64,000 bases of DNA from positions 3,433,001 to 3,497,000 of the forward strand of contig NZ_CP050699.1 in assembly GCF_005116675.2 (NCBI RefSeq), read 5' to 3'. The notes beneath the pieces are model-generated. The model was not told the origin of the DNA. It worked only from the letters and a program-made list of their open reading frames with translations, and searched no databases. This document shows, one piece after another, positions 51,970 through 60,340 of this stretch (position 1 is its first letter; the number at the start of each line of letters is the position of its first letter). The position numbers and the translations under genes were made by a program. This stretch comes from Desulfosediminicola ganghwensis (GTDB lineage: Bacteria > Desulfobacterota > Desulfobulbia > Desulfobulbales > Desulfocapsaceae).

Positions 51970-53670
51970 CTACAAATCAAATTTTAAGCCACCATCGCTC
52001 AGAACCGAATCCACCGCTTTTGCCTGTTTCATCCTGCTCTGCAGGAACTGCGGGGTCATAAACTTTCTGTTATCTTCCATCATTTCAGAAATTTCATGAA
52101 TTTTTCCCTGCTCGGCCATTTCGACTATCTGTAGCAGATTTTTGGCAAAACTCTCAACAATCTTTCGCCCGTCACCCTTGGTGGCCATGATTTCGGCATA
52201 GGTTCTCGGGTTCTGATTGTGAACCCGTGCCATCGAAAGAATACCGTAGAGAGAGGTGAGGGTGGAATGACTTCCGATATCCTCGCAGGATATTTCATGC
52301 TCCGCCAAAGTTCGTGCGAGGGCAACAGAGATCGTGGTCGGCAACTTCTGGCCGACACCCATTAACAGGTCGTGCTGGCGTGCATTGTCATGGAAAATCT
52401 CAGCACCATGTTTGTACATGAATGCTTCAAACTCGCTGCAGAAGCTTCCGCTTCTTGGTGTGCGCACGACGATGGCGTTTTTATCCTTCATGCTCACAGC
52501 CTGCGGCCCCCAGAGATTATGTACAAACATAATTTCAACAGAGGGGTCGGTGGAGTCCATGGCTGTCTGCAAGGTGTTTTCAGATTCCCCGGCAAGTATG
52601 ATAAGGGCTTGATCACCTTTAAGCAACGGGCCATATTGCGCGATTGTATCAGCTGTTACTGAGATTGGCACACATACTACAATCACATCCGCCATATTTA
52701 TCATCTGTTCAGGGCGAAGTTCGGTAGACCTGCCGGTAACATAGGTGGTGTAACCTTCACTCTGCAGACGATCAGCAAACCAGGTAGACATGGCGCCGGA
52801 GCCTATAAAACCAAATGACTTGATCTTTTTCACTCGCATATCCACACGAGGAAAGGAACCGAGCAGCTTAAGTGAATCTTCCTCCTGGATGATTACATTC
52901 TCAAGACGGTTTACGGCATCCTGCATGTTCTGGTTTTCGACGTGCCCCTCAACCTCAATATAGATTCTGAGCTTCTGTGTCTGGATATCATTTTCTGATT
53001 GCAGATCGAGAATGTTGATACCCCGCCTGGTAAACTCACCGAGAATATCTGCCAACATACCGACCCTGTCTCTCAAAGGGCGAGTGATTATGGCGGTTGC
53101 ATCGTAACCGGTGGTAGGGGCAAGCTCGCGACTTATCACAGCAAAGCGGGTCCGGTTGTGTGAGACAACTTCACGCTCGATGAGCTCAAAGCCGAATTCC
53201 TTAACCAGCTCTTCTGATTCAATAATGGCGTAGTTGGTACGTATGTTATCTTCTATATCCTTAAAAGCGGTTTCGATATCCTGAACCGCCATAAGAGTTG
53301 CATCAGGGAAGTGTGTATCTATATATTCCTCACACTGTCTGAATACAGAGCTGCGCCCGATCAACACTTTTACAGGGAAGCCAATTTTCTGACTGCCGGG
53401 AAGACGTGAAAGACTGAGATGTATAGGTAAAACAACATTATCTACCCAATAGCCATCATCAAGCTGGGAAACAAGGCGGAAATATTCTTTTACCTCGCCT
53501 TCCCTGGTGTTATAGACAGGGACTACGACGCTATCAACCTTACCAGCTGAGAAGGACTCGAAAACTTTTGAGATCCTGTTAAAGAGGACTATTTCTGCAT
53601 CCGGATCGTACTGGAGTACGGCATGGTACCCATCCGAACCTTTCGGACCAAGCGTTGCAATACGTGCCAT
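51970..53670 (-). CDS. Fused prephenate dehydratase-like, ACT and prephenate dehydrogenase protein
   Basis: A 566-residue protein. Residues 1-185 resemble prephenate dehydratase (opening LGPKGSDGYHAV, with the catalytic TRF motif at 174-176 in SHNRTRFAVI). Residues about 190-275 are an ACT domain (RDRVGMLADILGEFTRRGINILDL), where the phenylalanine-binding ESRP motif is not seen. From about 283 a TyrA-type Rossmann domain begins (FGFIGSGAMSTWFADRL) with HNLWGPQ and an all-helical C-terminal part. It would convert prephenate to phenylpyruvate and hydroxyphenylpyruvate, if both parts are active. Confidence 0.82.
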   Translation of the reverse strand: MARIATLGPKGSDGYHAVLQYDPDAEIVLFNRISKVFESFSAGKVDSVVVPVYNTREGEVKEYFRLVSQLDDGYWVDNVVLPIHLSLSRLPGSQKIGFPVKVLIGRSSVFRQCEEYIDTHFPDATLMAVQDIETAFKDIEDNIRTNYAIIESEELVKEFGFELIEREVVSHNRTRFAVISRELAPTTGYDATAIITRPLRDRVGMLADILGEFTRRGINILDLQSENDIQTQKLRIYIEVEGHVENQNMQDAVNRLENVIIQEEDSLKLLGSFPRVDMRVKKIKSFGFIGSGAMSTWFADRLQSEGYTTYVTGRSTELRPEQMINMADVIVVCVPISVTADTIAQYGPLLKGDQALIILAGESENTLQTAMDSTDPSVEIMFVHNLWGPQAVSMKDKNAIVVRTPRSGSFCSEFEAFMYKHGAEIFHDNARQHDLLMGVGQKLPTTISVALARTLAEHEISCEDIGSHSTLTSLYGILSMARVHNQNPRTYAEIMATKGDGRKIVESFAKNLLQIVEMAEQGKIHEISEMMEDNRKFMTPQFLQSRMKQAKAVDSVLSDGGLKFDL

Positions 53671-54052
53671 TGTATCGTAAGTGTATCGTTAGTTATTAGA
53701 TTGTGTTAAGCCAACTGCAACTTCACTGAAAAAGCAGACAGATGGGGACGTTGCAAGCATTCTGTAATTTAATTTGCAAGGTCTGACAATAGCCCCTCTG
53801 CCCTGTTAACGCAAGTGAATATGGTGATTTGGGAGGACAGGGGTTTGCTGCAGGTTTTTTTATGATAGTGAAAATCTGGTTGCATGGGCAGCAATCTTGT
53901 ATCATTGCCAGGATGTTTGACAGACACCCTGATATTTCACAAATGATACCGTAATTATCCGATCTCCAGCCCCAAAAAAATATATACACATAATCTGTAC
54001 CCGGTTTTCATAATTTATCCAAAACAGGCGCAGCAGAACAACGGTAAAAAAA
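53671..54052. other. Divergent intergenic region
   Basis: 382 bases between leftward tyrA/pheA-like and rightward helicase genes. It must contain both promoters. No gene, RNA or repeat is evident. Confidence 0.4.
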
Positions 54053-56995
54053 ATGTCAAAAGTGCAGGAATATATAGCAGCTTTGAAGGCATCCAGAAAA
54101 TTTGGGCCTCAAGTCGTCTCCCATAAAACCGTTTCGGCAAAAGCGCTCTCGTCCAGACAGTTCCCGACTACGCTTCACCCGAAGCTCTGTGAGTTTTTAA
54201 ATACGCGTGGGATAACTGAACTTTACAGCCATCAGCAACAGGCTCTTTCTTATGTTTTTGCAGGCGAAGATGTAATTGCAGCTACTCCGACCGCTTCCGG
54301 AAAAAGCATGATCTACAATTTACCAGTCATAGACATGCTGCTTCGTAATCAATCCGGTACAGCCCTATATCTTTTTCCGCTCAAGGCGCTGGCTCAGGAT
54401 CAACTCAGGGTTTTCAGTGAATTTAACGAAGTGTTGCCGGAACAAAAGAAGCGCTATGCAGCGATTTACGATGGTGATACATCGAGCTACCAGCGTCGGA
54501 GAATCAGGGAAGAGGGTGTTCCGATTCTTATGACCAACCCTGAAATGCTGCATTTATCACTTCTTGCCTACCATGGCAACTGGGTACATTTCTTTAACAA
54601 TTTGAAATATATAGTCATTGATGAAGTGCACACGTACCGGGGGGTGCTCGGTGGGCATATGGCATGGATACTCAGGAGACTGCAGAGGATAGCACGTTAT
54701 TACGGCGCAACCCCTCAATTTATTATGCTTTCAGCAACCATTGGTAACCCTGCCGAACTTGCCGAAAAACTAACGGGCAGACCAAGTGAACTGATCAGCA
54801 GCAGTGGTGCTCCAACCGCTGAAAAACATATGGTGCTCTTGAACCCTTGGGACAGTGCAGCATATACCGCAAGTCAGTTGCTTGAGGCTGCGGTAAAACG
54901 GGAATTACGAACCATTGTCTATACTCAGTCGCGGAAGATGACTGAACTCATTAATATATGGACTAGCCCGAAACTCGGTAAACTCAGTGATAAACTCAGC
55001 TCATACAGAGCGGGATTTCTCCCTGAAGAGCGGCGAGAGATTGAACAGAAATTAGCCAGTGGCGAACTCTATGGGGTTATCTCTACCTCGGCTCTGGAAC
55101 TTGGGATTGATATTGGTGATCTCGATATCTGTATCCTGGTCGGTTATCCGGGTTCCATTATGGCAACCTGGCAAAGGGGAGGCCGGGTAGGAAGAGCGTT
55201 CAGGGACTCAGCTATCGTTCTGGTCGCCCAGGAGGATGCACTTGATCAATACTACATGAGAAACCCTGATGATTTCTTTCGACGTGGTGTTGAATCGGCA
55301 GTTTTAAATCCGGACAACAAGGCGATTATGGAGCAGCACCTGCATTGTGCTGCTGCGGAGTTGCCATTGGAAAGGGATGAAAGTCTTCTTACTGCCCAGG
55401 AGGTTGCCGATTCCGTTGATTCGCTCGCCAACCAGGCAGTATTGCTTCAGTCTGCCGATGGCAATATCTGGTTCTCTACGCGGAAGTACCCTCAAAGACT
55501 TGTAAGTCTTCGTGGTGGCGGCACTCAACTCTCGATTATAAACAGCGAATCCGGAGAGATTATCGGGGAAGTGGATAGCGGCCGGGCAATGAAAGAATGT
55601 CACCAGGGTGCTGTCTACATTCACAGGGCGAGAATCTGGGTGGTACAGAGCCTTGATTTTGAAGCGAGAGAGGTTGTGGTAACCGGGATGAAACCGAGCT
55701 TTTTTACTCGGCCAATGTCTAACAAAAACACAGAAATTCTCGACACCCGGAAAACCATAATGAGTTTCAGGGGCAGGGTGAGTTTTGGCAAACTCAAGGT
55801 AACGGAGCAGGTTACCGGTTACCAGAAAAGAAATAATTCAACCCAGAAGCTGATTGCCACTGTGCCGCTGGAACTACCGGAACAGATTATTGAGACAGAA
55901 GGTATCTGGCTTGATATCCCACCCGCTATAAAAGAGACGCTGGAAAAGGAAAAATATCATTTCATGGGAGCAATTCATGCCCTTGAGCATGCGATGATTG
56001 CGTTGTTTCCATTGCTGGTGTTGTGTGATCGTAATGATATAGGCGGTATATCATGTCCACTTCACGAACAGACTGAAGAGGCGACGGTTTTCATTTATGA
56101 CGGTCATTCAGGTGGCGTTGGTCTTGCCGAAGAATCTTTTGATCGTATTGATGAGCTGCTGCAGCAAACACAAAAAATGATTTCTTCATGCAGCTGCGAA
56201 AATGGCTGTCCGTCTTGTGTCCATTCCCCTAAATGCGGTTCTGGCAACAGGCCGATCGATAAAGTGGCCTGTCTGAAGCTGATTGATTTGCTCCTTTCGA
56301 AAAATTCTTCTGATCAGTCTGAATTCAGCGCAACAGACAATGCACGTGTTCTTCCTGATCCAACCCCTCAAGGTTCTTCATCGTTGCGGGTACAAAAACA
56401 GCAGCGGCTTGGATTAGAAGCTTTGCCTGGTCGATATGGTGTGTTTGATCTGGAAACGATACGATCAGCAGAAGAGGTCGGAGGCTGGCATCGGGCTGAA
56501 AATATGGGGATTTCTGTCGGCGTAGTCTACGACTCTGAGCTTGATGGTTGTGTCACCTATCTCGAAGACGAAATCGATGAGCTTATTCATCATCTGCAAC
56601 AACTTGATCTCGTTGTTGGTTTTAATAACAAGCGATTTGATAACAGGGTGCTTTCTGGCTACAGCAGCTATGATTTCCAGCAAATGCCGAACCTTGATCT
56701 GCTTGAGGAGATCAGCAATCATCTCGGCTACCGGCTGAGCCTGGACAGGCTGGCGGAACATACTCTTGGTGAAAAAAAGTCAGCAGACGGACTTCAGGCG
56801 TTGCAGTGGTATAAGGAGGGAAGAATCGACTTGATTCAAAAGTATTGCAGAAAAGATGTCGAAATTACAAGGGATCTATTTCTTTATGGTCTTGAGAACG
56901 GCTTTTTCCTGTTCCAGAATAAAGCAGGTAAAACAGTTCGACTTCCCATGAATCTGGAGCCTTCAATTGAAAAAGCACTTGCCCATGCAAAGTAG
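54053..56995 (+). CDS. MrfA-like DEAD/DEAH helicase fused to a DnaQ-like exonuclease
   Basis: A 980-residue protein. The helicase has ATPTASGKS (residues 77-85), DEVH in VIDEVHTYRG, SATIGNP and a second RecA domain with STSALELGIDIGDLD and QRGGRVGR. A four-cysteine cluster at about 713-727 (CSCENGCPSC...KCG) is the MrfA-type zinc site. Residues from about 790 form a 3'-5' exonuclease of DEDD type: Asp799 and Glu801 in FDLET, Asp863 in NNKRFDNRVL and Asp935 in YCRKDVEI. In Bacillus subtilis MrfA and MrfB are separate proteins that repair mitomycin C damage. Confidence 0.88.
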   Translation: MSKVQEYIAALKASRKFGPQVVSHKTVSAKALSSRQFPTTLHPKLCEFLNTRGITELYSHQQQALSYVFAGEDVIAATPTASGKSMIYNLPVIDMLLRNQSGTALYLFPLKALAQDQLRVFSEFNEVLPEQKKRYAAIYDGDTSSYQRRRIREEGVPILMTNPEMLHLSLLAYHGNWVHFFNNLKYIVIDEVHTYRGVLGGHMAWILRRLQRIARYYGATPQFIMLSATIGNPAELAEKLTGRPSELISSSGAPTAEKHMVLLNPWDSAAYTASQLLEAAVKRELRTIVYTQSRKMTELINIWTSPKLGKLSDKLSSYRAGFLPEERREIEQKLASGELYGVISTSALELGIDIGDLDICILVGYPGSIMATWQRGGRVGRAFRDSAIVLVAQEDALDQYYMRNPDDFFRRGVESAVLNPDNKAIMEQHLHCAAAELPLERDESLLTAQEVADSVDSLANQAVLLQSADGNIWFSTRKYPQRLVSLRGGGTQLSIINSESGEIIGEVDSGRAMKECHQGAVYIHRARIWVVQSLDFEAREVVVTGMKPSFFTRPMSNKNTEILDTRKTIMSFRGRVSFGKLKVTEQVTGYQKRNNSTQKLIATVPLELPEQIIETEGIWLDIPPAIKETLEKEKYHFMGAIHALEHAMIALFPLLVLCDRNDIGGISCPLHEQTEEATVFIYDGHSGGVGLAEESFDRIDELLQQTQKMISSCSCENGCPSCVHSPKCGSGNRPIDKVACLKLIDLLLSKNSSDQSEFSATDNARVLPDPTPQGSSSLRVQKQQRLGLEALPGRYGVFDLETIRSAEEVGGWHRAENMGISVGVVYDSELDGCVTYLEDEIDELIHHLQQLDLVVGFNNKRFDNRVLSGYSSYDFQQMPNLDLLEEISNHLGYRLSLDRLAEHTLGEKKSADGLQALQWYKEGRIDLIQKYCRKDVEITRDLFLYGLENGFFLFQNKAGKTVRLPMNLEPSIEKALAHAK

Positions 56996-57065
56996 ATGAA
57001 TACTTCGTGCGACAAGTGCTTATCAAATCATAAAGGCTGCTGGATAGAGCTGGTTATGCCTTGCT

Positions 57066-57539
57066 CTATGAGTTGGGCCACAGCAGCGGGGAGTAAATCC
57101 AACCCACAGTGCCGGAACTGTGTTTGAGCTTGATCCATTTGCCATCCTGGCCAATTTTGGTCATGATAACCCCACGCTCCACGTCAGCAACAATCGCTGC
57201 GTCTGTGGATGGGCCTGAACGCATGTTGACACTTTTTTTGGCATTAATAATGACAGTGTCATTTTTACCAACCAGTGTGTTGTGGATCCAGCCAGAATCT
57301 CCCTCATAGTCACGGATCTGACTCCACTCTCCCTGCTTTTTCAACACCTCGAGAGGATATCCCTGGAACAACTCCATATATACAGAGCTTCCGGTGTCCG
57401 GCTCTTGGCGTACATTTACCTTGTCCTTGGAAACAGAGACGTATTCTGCAGCGAGAGCGGGAGAAGTCAGAGCAAGGCATGTTGCTCCGGCTACGATAAG
57501 AGTACGTGTGTGCGATCGTAAATATTTATAGAATGACAT
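57066..57539 (-). CDS. Exported protein with two bacterial SH3 domains
   Basis: A 157-residue protein with a signal peptide (TLIVAGATCLALTSPALAAE, cleavage after ALA) and two SH3b domains: KVNVRQEPDTGSSVYMEL...GWIHNTLV and SVNMRSGPSTDAAIVADV...GWIYSPLL. Such domains bind peptidoglycan or other surface ligands in the periplasm. No catalytic domain is present, so it may be an adaptor or regulator of cell-wall enzymes. An LD-carboxypeptidase gene lies nearby on the same strand. Confidence 0.85.
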   Translation of the reverse strand: MSFYKYLRSHTRTLIVAGATCLALTSPALAAEYVSVSKDKVNVRQEPDTGSSVYMELFQGYPLEVLKKQGEWSQIRDYEGDSGWIHNTLVGKNDTVIINAKKSVNMRSGPSTDAAIVADVERGVIMTKIGQDGKWIKLKHSSGTVGWIYSPLLWPNS

Positions 57540-57693
57540 GAATTTTCTTTTGTATGGAAATTTGAAATTATCTTATGGATGCGATGTGCTAAAACCAGAC
57601 TCTTCTATAGCATTATTGCCCTTTGAAGTCAAATATCATATCTCGTTAATGGAACATGTTTTTAGTAAATCCTGTCACGCAAAACTAAACATA

Positions 57694-58620
57694 CTACTCG
57701 AATCTCAATTCACCGCTACCACAATCCATGATCGCAGTCGCTCCCAAGGGAAGGGTGAGATTGTCCGGACAATGCCCTGAAGGAAAATTGGCCCATACAG
57801 TGGCCTGGCTGGTACGAGTCAGTTCCTTGATACGAGTCCATATATATTCGAGGTTCCGAATTTTTTCAAGGAAATCGAGGTTTTGGCCAAAGTTGAAGTC
57901 ACCGAGAATAATGCCCTTTACCTTGTCGAATTTTCCAGCCAGACTGAGTTGAGTCAGCATCCTGTCAAGCCGGTAGAGTGGTTCACTTACGTCTTCGAGG
58001 AGAACTATTTTATCCTCCCAGCTGAAATCAAACGGGGTTGCAAGAACTGTCATGAGAGTACTCAGATTGCCACCGACAAGCATTCCTTTTGCTTCACCTT
58101 CACCACGTATGATTTCAAGATTTTTAGGAGTAATTCCTTTACCCCAGTTACCGGTTATGCAGTGATAAAATCTTTCCAGGGCCGGTGGAGTACAATCGCA
58201 GAGGGAGGTTATAACCGGGCCATGCAGGCAGAGAAGCCCAGCTTGATGAACGACCTGATTCAACAATAATGATATGTCCGAAAAACCCACCATCATTTTT
58301 CGCTCTCTCCTGATCAGCTGCATATCGACGTCGCCGGCCAGGCGAAGACAGCCGTAGCCGCCCCGTGCAGCAATGAGCCCTTTAATTTCCTGATCGGCAA
58401 AATTCTTATGGAGCTCTGCAAGGCGGTTGGTATCAGAGTCGGCCAGGTAGCCGTAGCCTGGCCACATAGTTCTTGGGAATCTAGGTTCAAACCCCATCTC
58501 GGAGAGGATTCTGATACCAGTCTCAAAGCGGCTGATATTCGGTAATTGACCGGCTGGAGCAACGAGCCCGATAGAGTCTTTCCTGGCAAGTGCTGTGGGA
58601 TGAAGCATTGTTTCAATCAT
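57694..58620 (-). CDS. LD-carboxypeptidase, S66 family
   Basis: A 308-residue serine peptidase that removes the terminal D-alanine from murein tetrapeptides. The catalytic triad is visible: Ser in VGFSDISLLL, Glu in VLLEDVSEPLYRLDRML and His in FPSGHCPDNLTLPLG. ARGGYGCLRL is a family block. No signal peptide is seen, consistent with cytosolic murein recycling. It starts three bases after coaX ends, so the two form an operon. Confidence 0.92.
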   Translation of the reverse strand: MIETMLHPTALARKDSIGLVAPAGQLPNISRFETGIRILSEMGFEPRFPRTMWPGYGYLADSDTNRLAELHKNFADQEIKGLIAARGGYGCLRLAGDVDMQLIRRERKMMVGFSDISLLLNQVVHQAGLLCLHGPVITSLCDCTPPALERFYHCITGNWGKGITPKNLEIIRGEGEAKGMLVGGNLSTLMTVLATPFDFSWEDKIVLLEDVSEPLYRLDRMLTQLSLAGKFDKVKGIILGDFNFGQNLDFLEKIRNLEYIWTRIKELTRTSQATVWANFPSGHCPDNLTLPLGATAIMDCGSGELRFE

Positions 58621-58623
58621 GGT

Positions 58624-59424
58624 TTATGCGGTTTGTTTTCGGTTATAAATAATACGCAATCCGTCGAGAGTCAGGAGAGGGTCTACATAGTCAATACAAT
58701 TAGAATAAGGGGAAATGAGCCGTGCCATTCCACCGGTGGCAATAACCTTGAACTCCTGATCGTCTGATTCGGTCATTTCCTTTCTGATACCGGCTATCAT
58801 TCCGTCGAGCATCGCACCGTAACCATAGAGGATACCACTCTGCATGGCTTCAACGGTATTCGTGCCGATCATTTTACCTGCTGGTTTGGACACATCTACG
58901 TGTGGTAATTTAGCAGTCCTGGTCGAGAGAGCCTCAAGGGATATGGCCACCCCGGGGAGGATCGCTCCACCGAGATATTCGTTTTTGTCATTTACACAGT
59001 CGAAGGTAATTGCGGTGCCGAAATCAACGACCACCAGGTTGCACCTATGGCGTTCAAATGCTGCAATGGAATTCACCAGCCTGTCTGCGCCAACCTCAGA
59101 AGGGTTTGGGAGCTTAATGGAGATCATATCGTTGACATTTGTATCCGAAATAGCCAATATAGGTTCCGCCAAATGACTGAAAAAATGTTTTTTGCAGCAG
59201 GATATCCAGGCACTCTCAAGAGCTGGAACCACACTGGCCAGTACAACCCCATTGATTTTTCCGGTGTCTATTCCCTCCATTGCAAAAAGCGAATGGTAGC
59301 GAATTGCCAGTTCATCGTCGGTTCTTTTGCGATCAGATTTGAGTCGCCATCTGCCGATCAGTGAATCTCCGTCGTAGAGCCCTGTGACGGTGTGTGAATT
59401 ACCGACATCAATGACAAAAAGCAT
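58624..59424 (-). CDS. coaX: Type III pantothenate kinase
   Basis: A 266-residue kinase making 4'-phosphopantothenate, the first step from pantothenate to coenzyme A. Motifs are VIDVGNSHTVTGLY at the start, GADRLVNSIAAFE, VVVDFGTAITFD and LGGAILPGVAIS. AAAGGAGA five bases before ATG 59424 decides against the longer frame beginning at 59502. Type III kinases need a monovalent cation and are not inhibited by coenzyme A. Confidence 0.95.
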   Translation of the reverse strand: MLFVIDVGNSHTVTGLYDGDSLIGRWRLKSDRKRTDDELAIRYHSLFAMEGIDTGKINGVVLASVVPALESAWISCCKKHFFSHLAEPILAISDTNVNDMISIKLPNPSEVGADRLVNSIAAFERHRCNLVVVDFGTAITFDCVNDKNEYLGGAILPGVAISLEALSTRTAKLPHVDVSKPAGKMIGTNTVEAMQSGILYGYGAMLDGMIAGIRKEMTESDDQEFKVIATGGMARLISPYSNCIDYVDPLLTLDGLRIIYNRKQTA

Positions 59425-59585
59425 AGTATCTCCTTTAAGAGCTTGCTGAGTGAGAATTTTGTATTTGAACAAATCCCTGCTAGAATATTCAATCGAGGCC
59501 AAAAAGAAAAGGGAGATGGTGACGGTGAAGATCGGTCACAATCACTGTAAATCAAAAAAATCCTTAAATATAAATAATATATGGC

Positions 59586-59912
59586 ATGAAGATGGCAGAA
59601 GCGCTTATAGTTACGACAACTCTTGAAAGACAGGAACATGCCGAAAAGCTTGCACGAGCGTTACTCGACAATCGTCTGGTCGCTTGTGCGCAGATTCACG
59701 GACCAGTGAAAAGCCTTTACCATTGGCAGAATGATATCGCTGAGTCTATTGAGTTTGTTCTCTCTGTAAAAACCCTGGAGTCATTGTATCCTGAGGTAGA
59801 GGCACTACTTTTAGAACAACACCCATACGATGTGCCCGAAATAGTAGCAGATCAACTTGTAAAAGTGAATGATAAGTATCTTGCTTGGATGTATCAGGAA
59901 TTGAAGAAATGA
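59586..59912 (+). CDS. cutA: Divalent-cation tolerance protein CutA
   Basis: A 108-residue trimeric CutA1-type protein. Family lines are ALIVTTTLERQEHAEKLA, NRLVACAQIHGPVKSLYHW, and HPYDVPEIVADQL near the C-terminus. Its biochemical role is unclear despite the name, which stems from copper-sensitive mutants. The second ATG at 59592 is a possible start. Its stop overlaps the next gene start (ATGA). Confidence 0.94.
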   Translation: MKMAEALIVTTTLERQEHAEKLARALLDNRLVACAQIHGPVKSLYHWQNDIAESIEFVLSVKTLESLYPEVEALLLEQHPYDVPEIVADQLVKVNDKYLAWMYQELKK

Positions 59913-60115
59913 GTGAACGTGTTAAAAAGGCCGGGTACCGCCTCAGAAAGCTTGGCGAATATCGGTGTCATTGCTGTAATGAGAAAAAAGAATTTTGCTG
60001 GAGTTGCCCATGTGGTTTCCAGATCTGTAAGGAATGTTTTGAGGAAAACAAATGGGGAATTTCCAATGGCCCGACCTGGATCTGTCCTGACTGCGAGCGC
60101 ATCCGCATGATGTAG
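59909..60115 (+). CDS. Small zinc-binding protein, 68 residues
   Basis: Starts within the cutA stop codon (ATGA overlap). Ten cysteines in the middle part (RCHCCNEKKEFCWSC, CGFQICKECF, WICPDCERI) with regular spacing suggest two zinc sites of RING- or ribbon-like type. No named family is recognised. Translational coupling to cutA suggests a shared role in metal handling, which is inference. Confidence 0.7.
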   Translation: MSERVKKAGYRLRKLGEYRCHCCNEKKEFCWSCPCGFQICKECFEENKWGISNGPTWICPDCERIRMM

Positions 60116-60340
60116 TTCGTCACGCACTGAGAGCCTTCGGTCCTCTCGTCCTGCGACCCCTCAACGCATCTATTACTGGATTCTTATTTAACATCAACTT
60201 GAAGTTTAGTGGAATGGTGCGACTTGACTGGCCTTATCAGGGAGTTGGGTACGCTTGGTTTCTGGCTGTTGCCAATTACTATAAAATACAATACTATGTC
60301 GGCAATTCGATAAAGCTCAACCTCTCGCATTATATAGAAT

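Noticed and set aside
53723-53989. Reverse frame of 88 codons between the prephenate gene and the helicase
   Set aside because: Cysteine- and tryptophan-rich composition without family match, no ribosome site; a chance frame.
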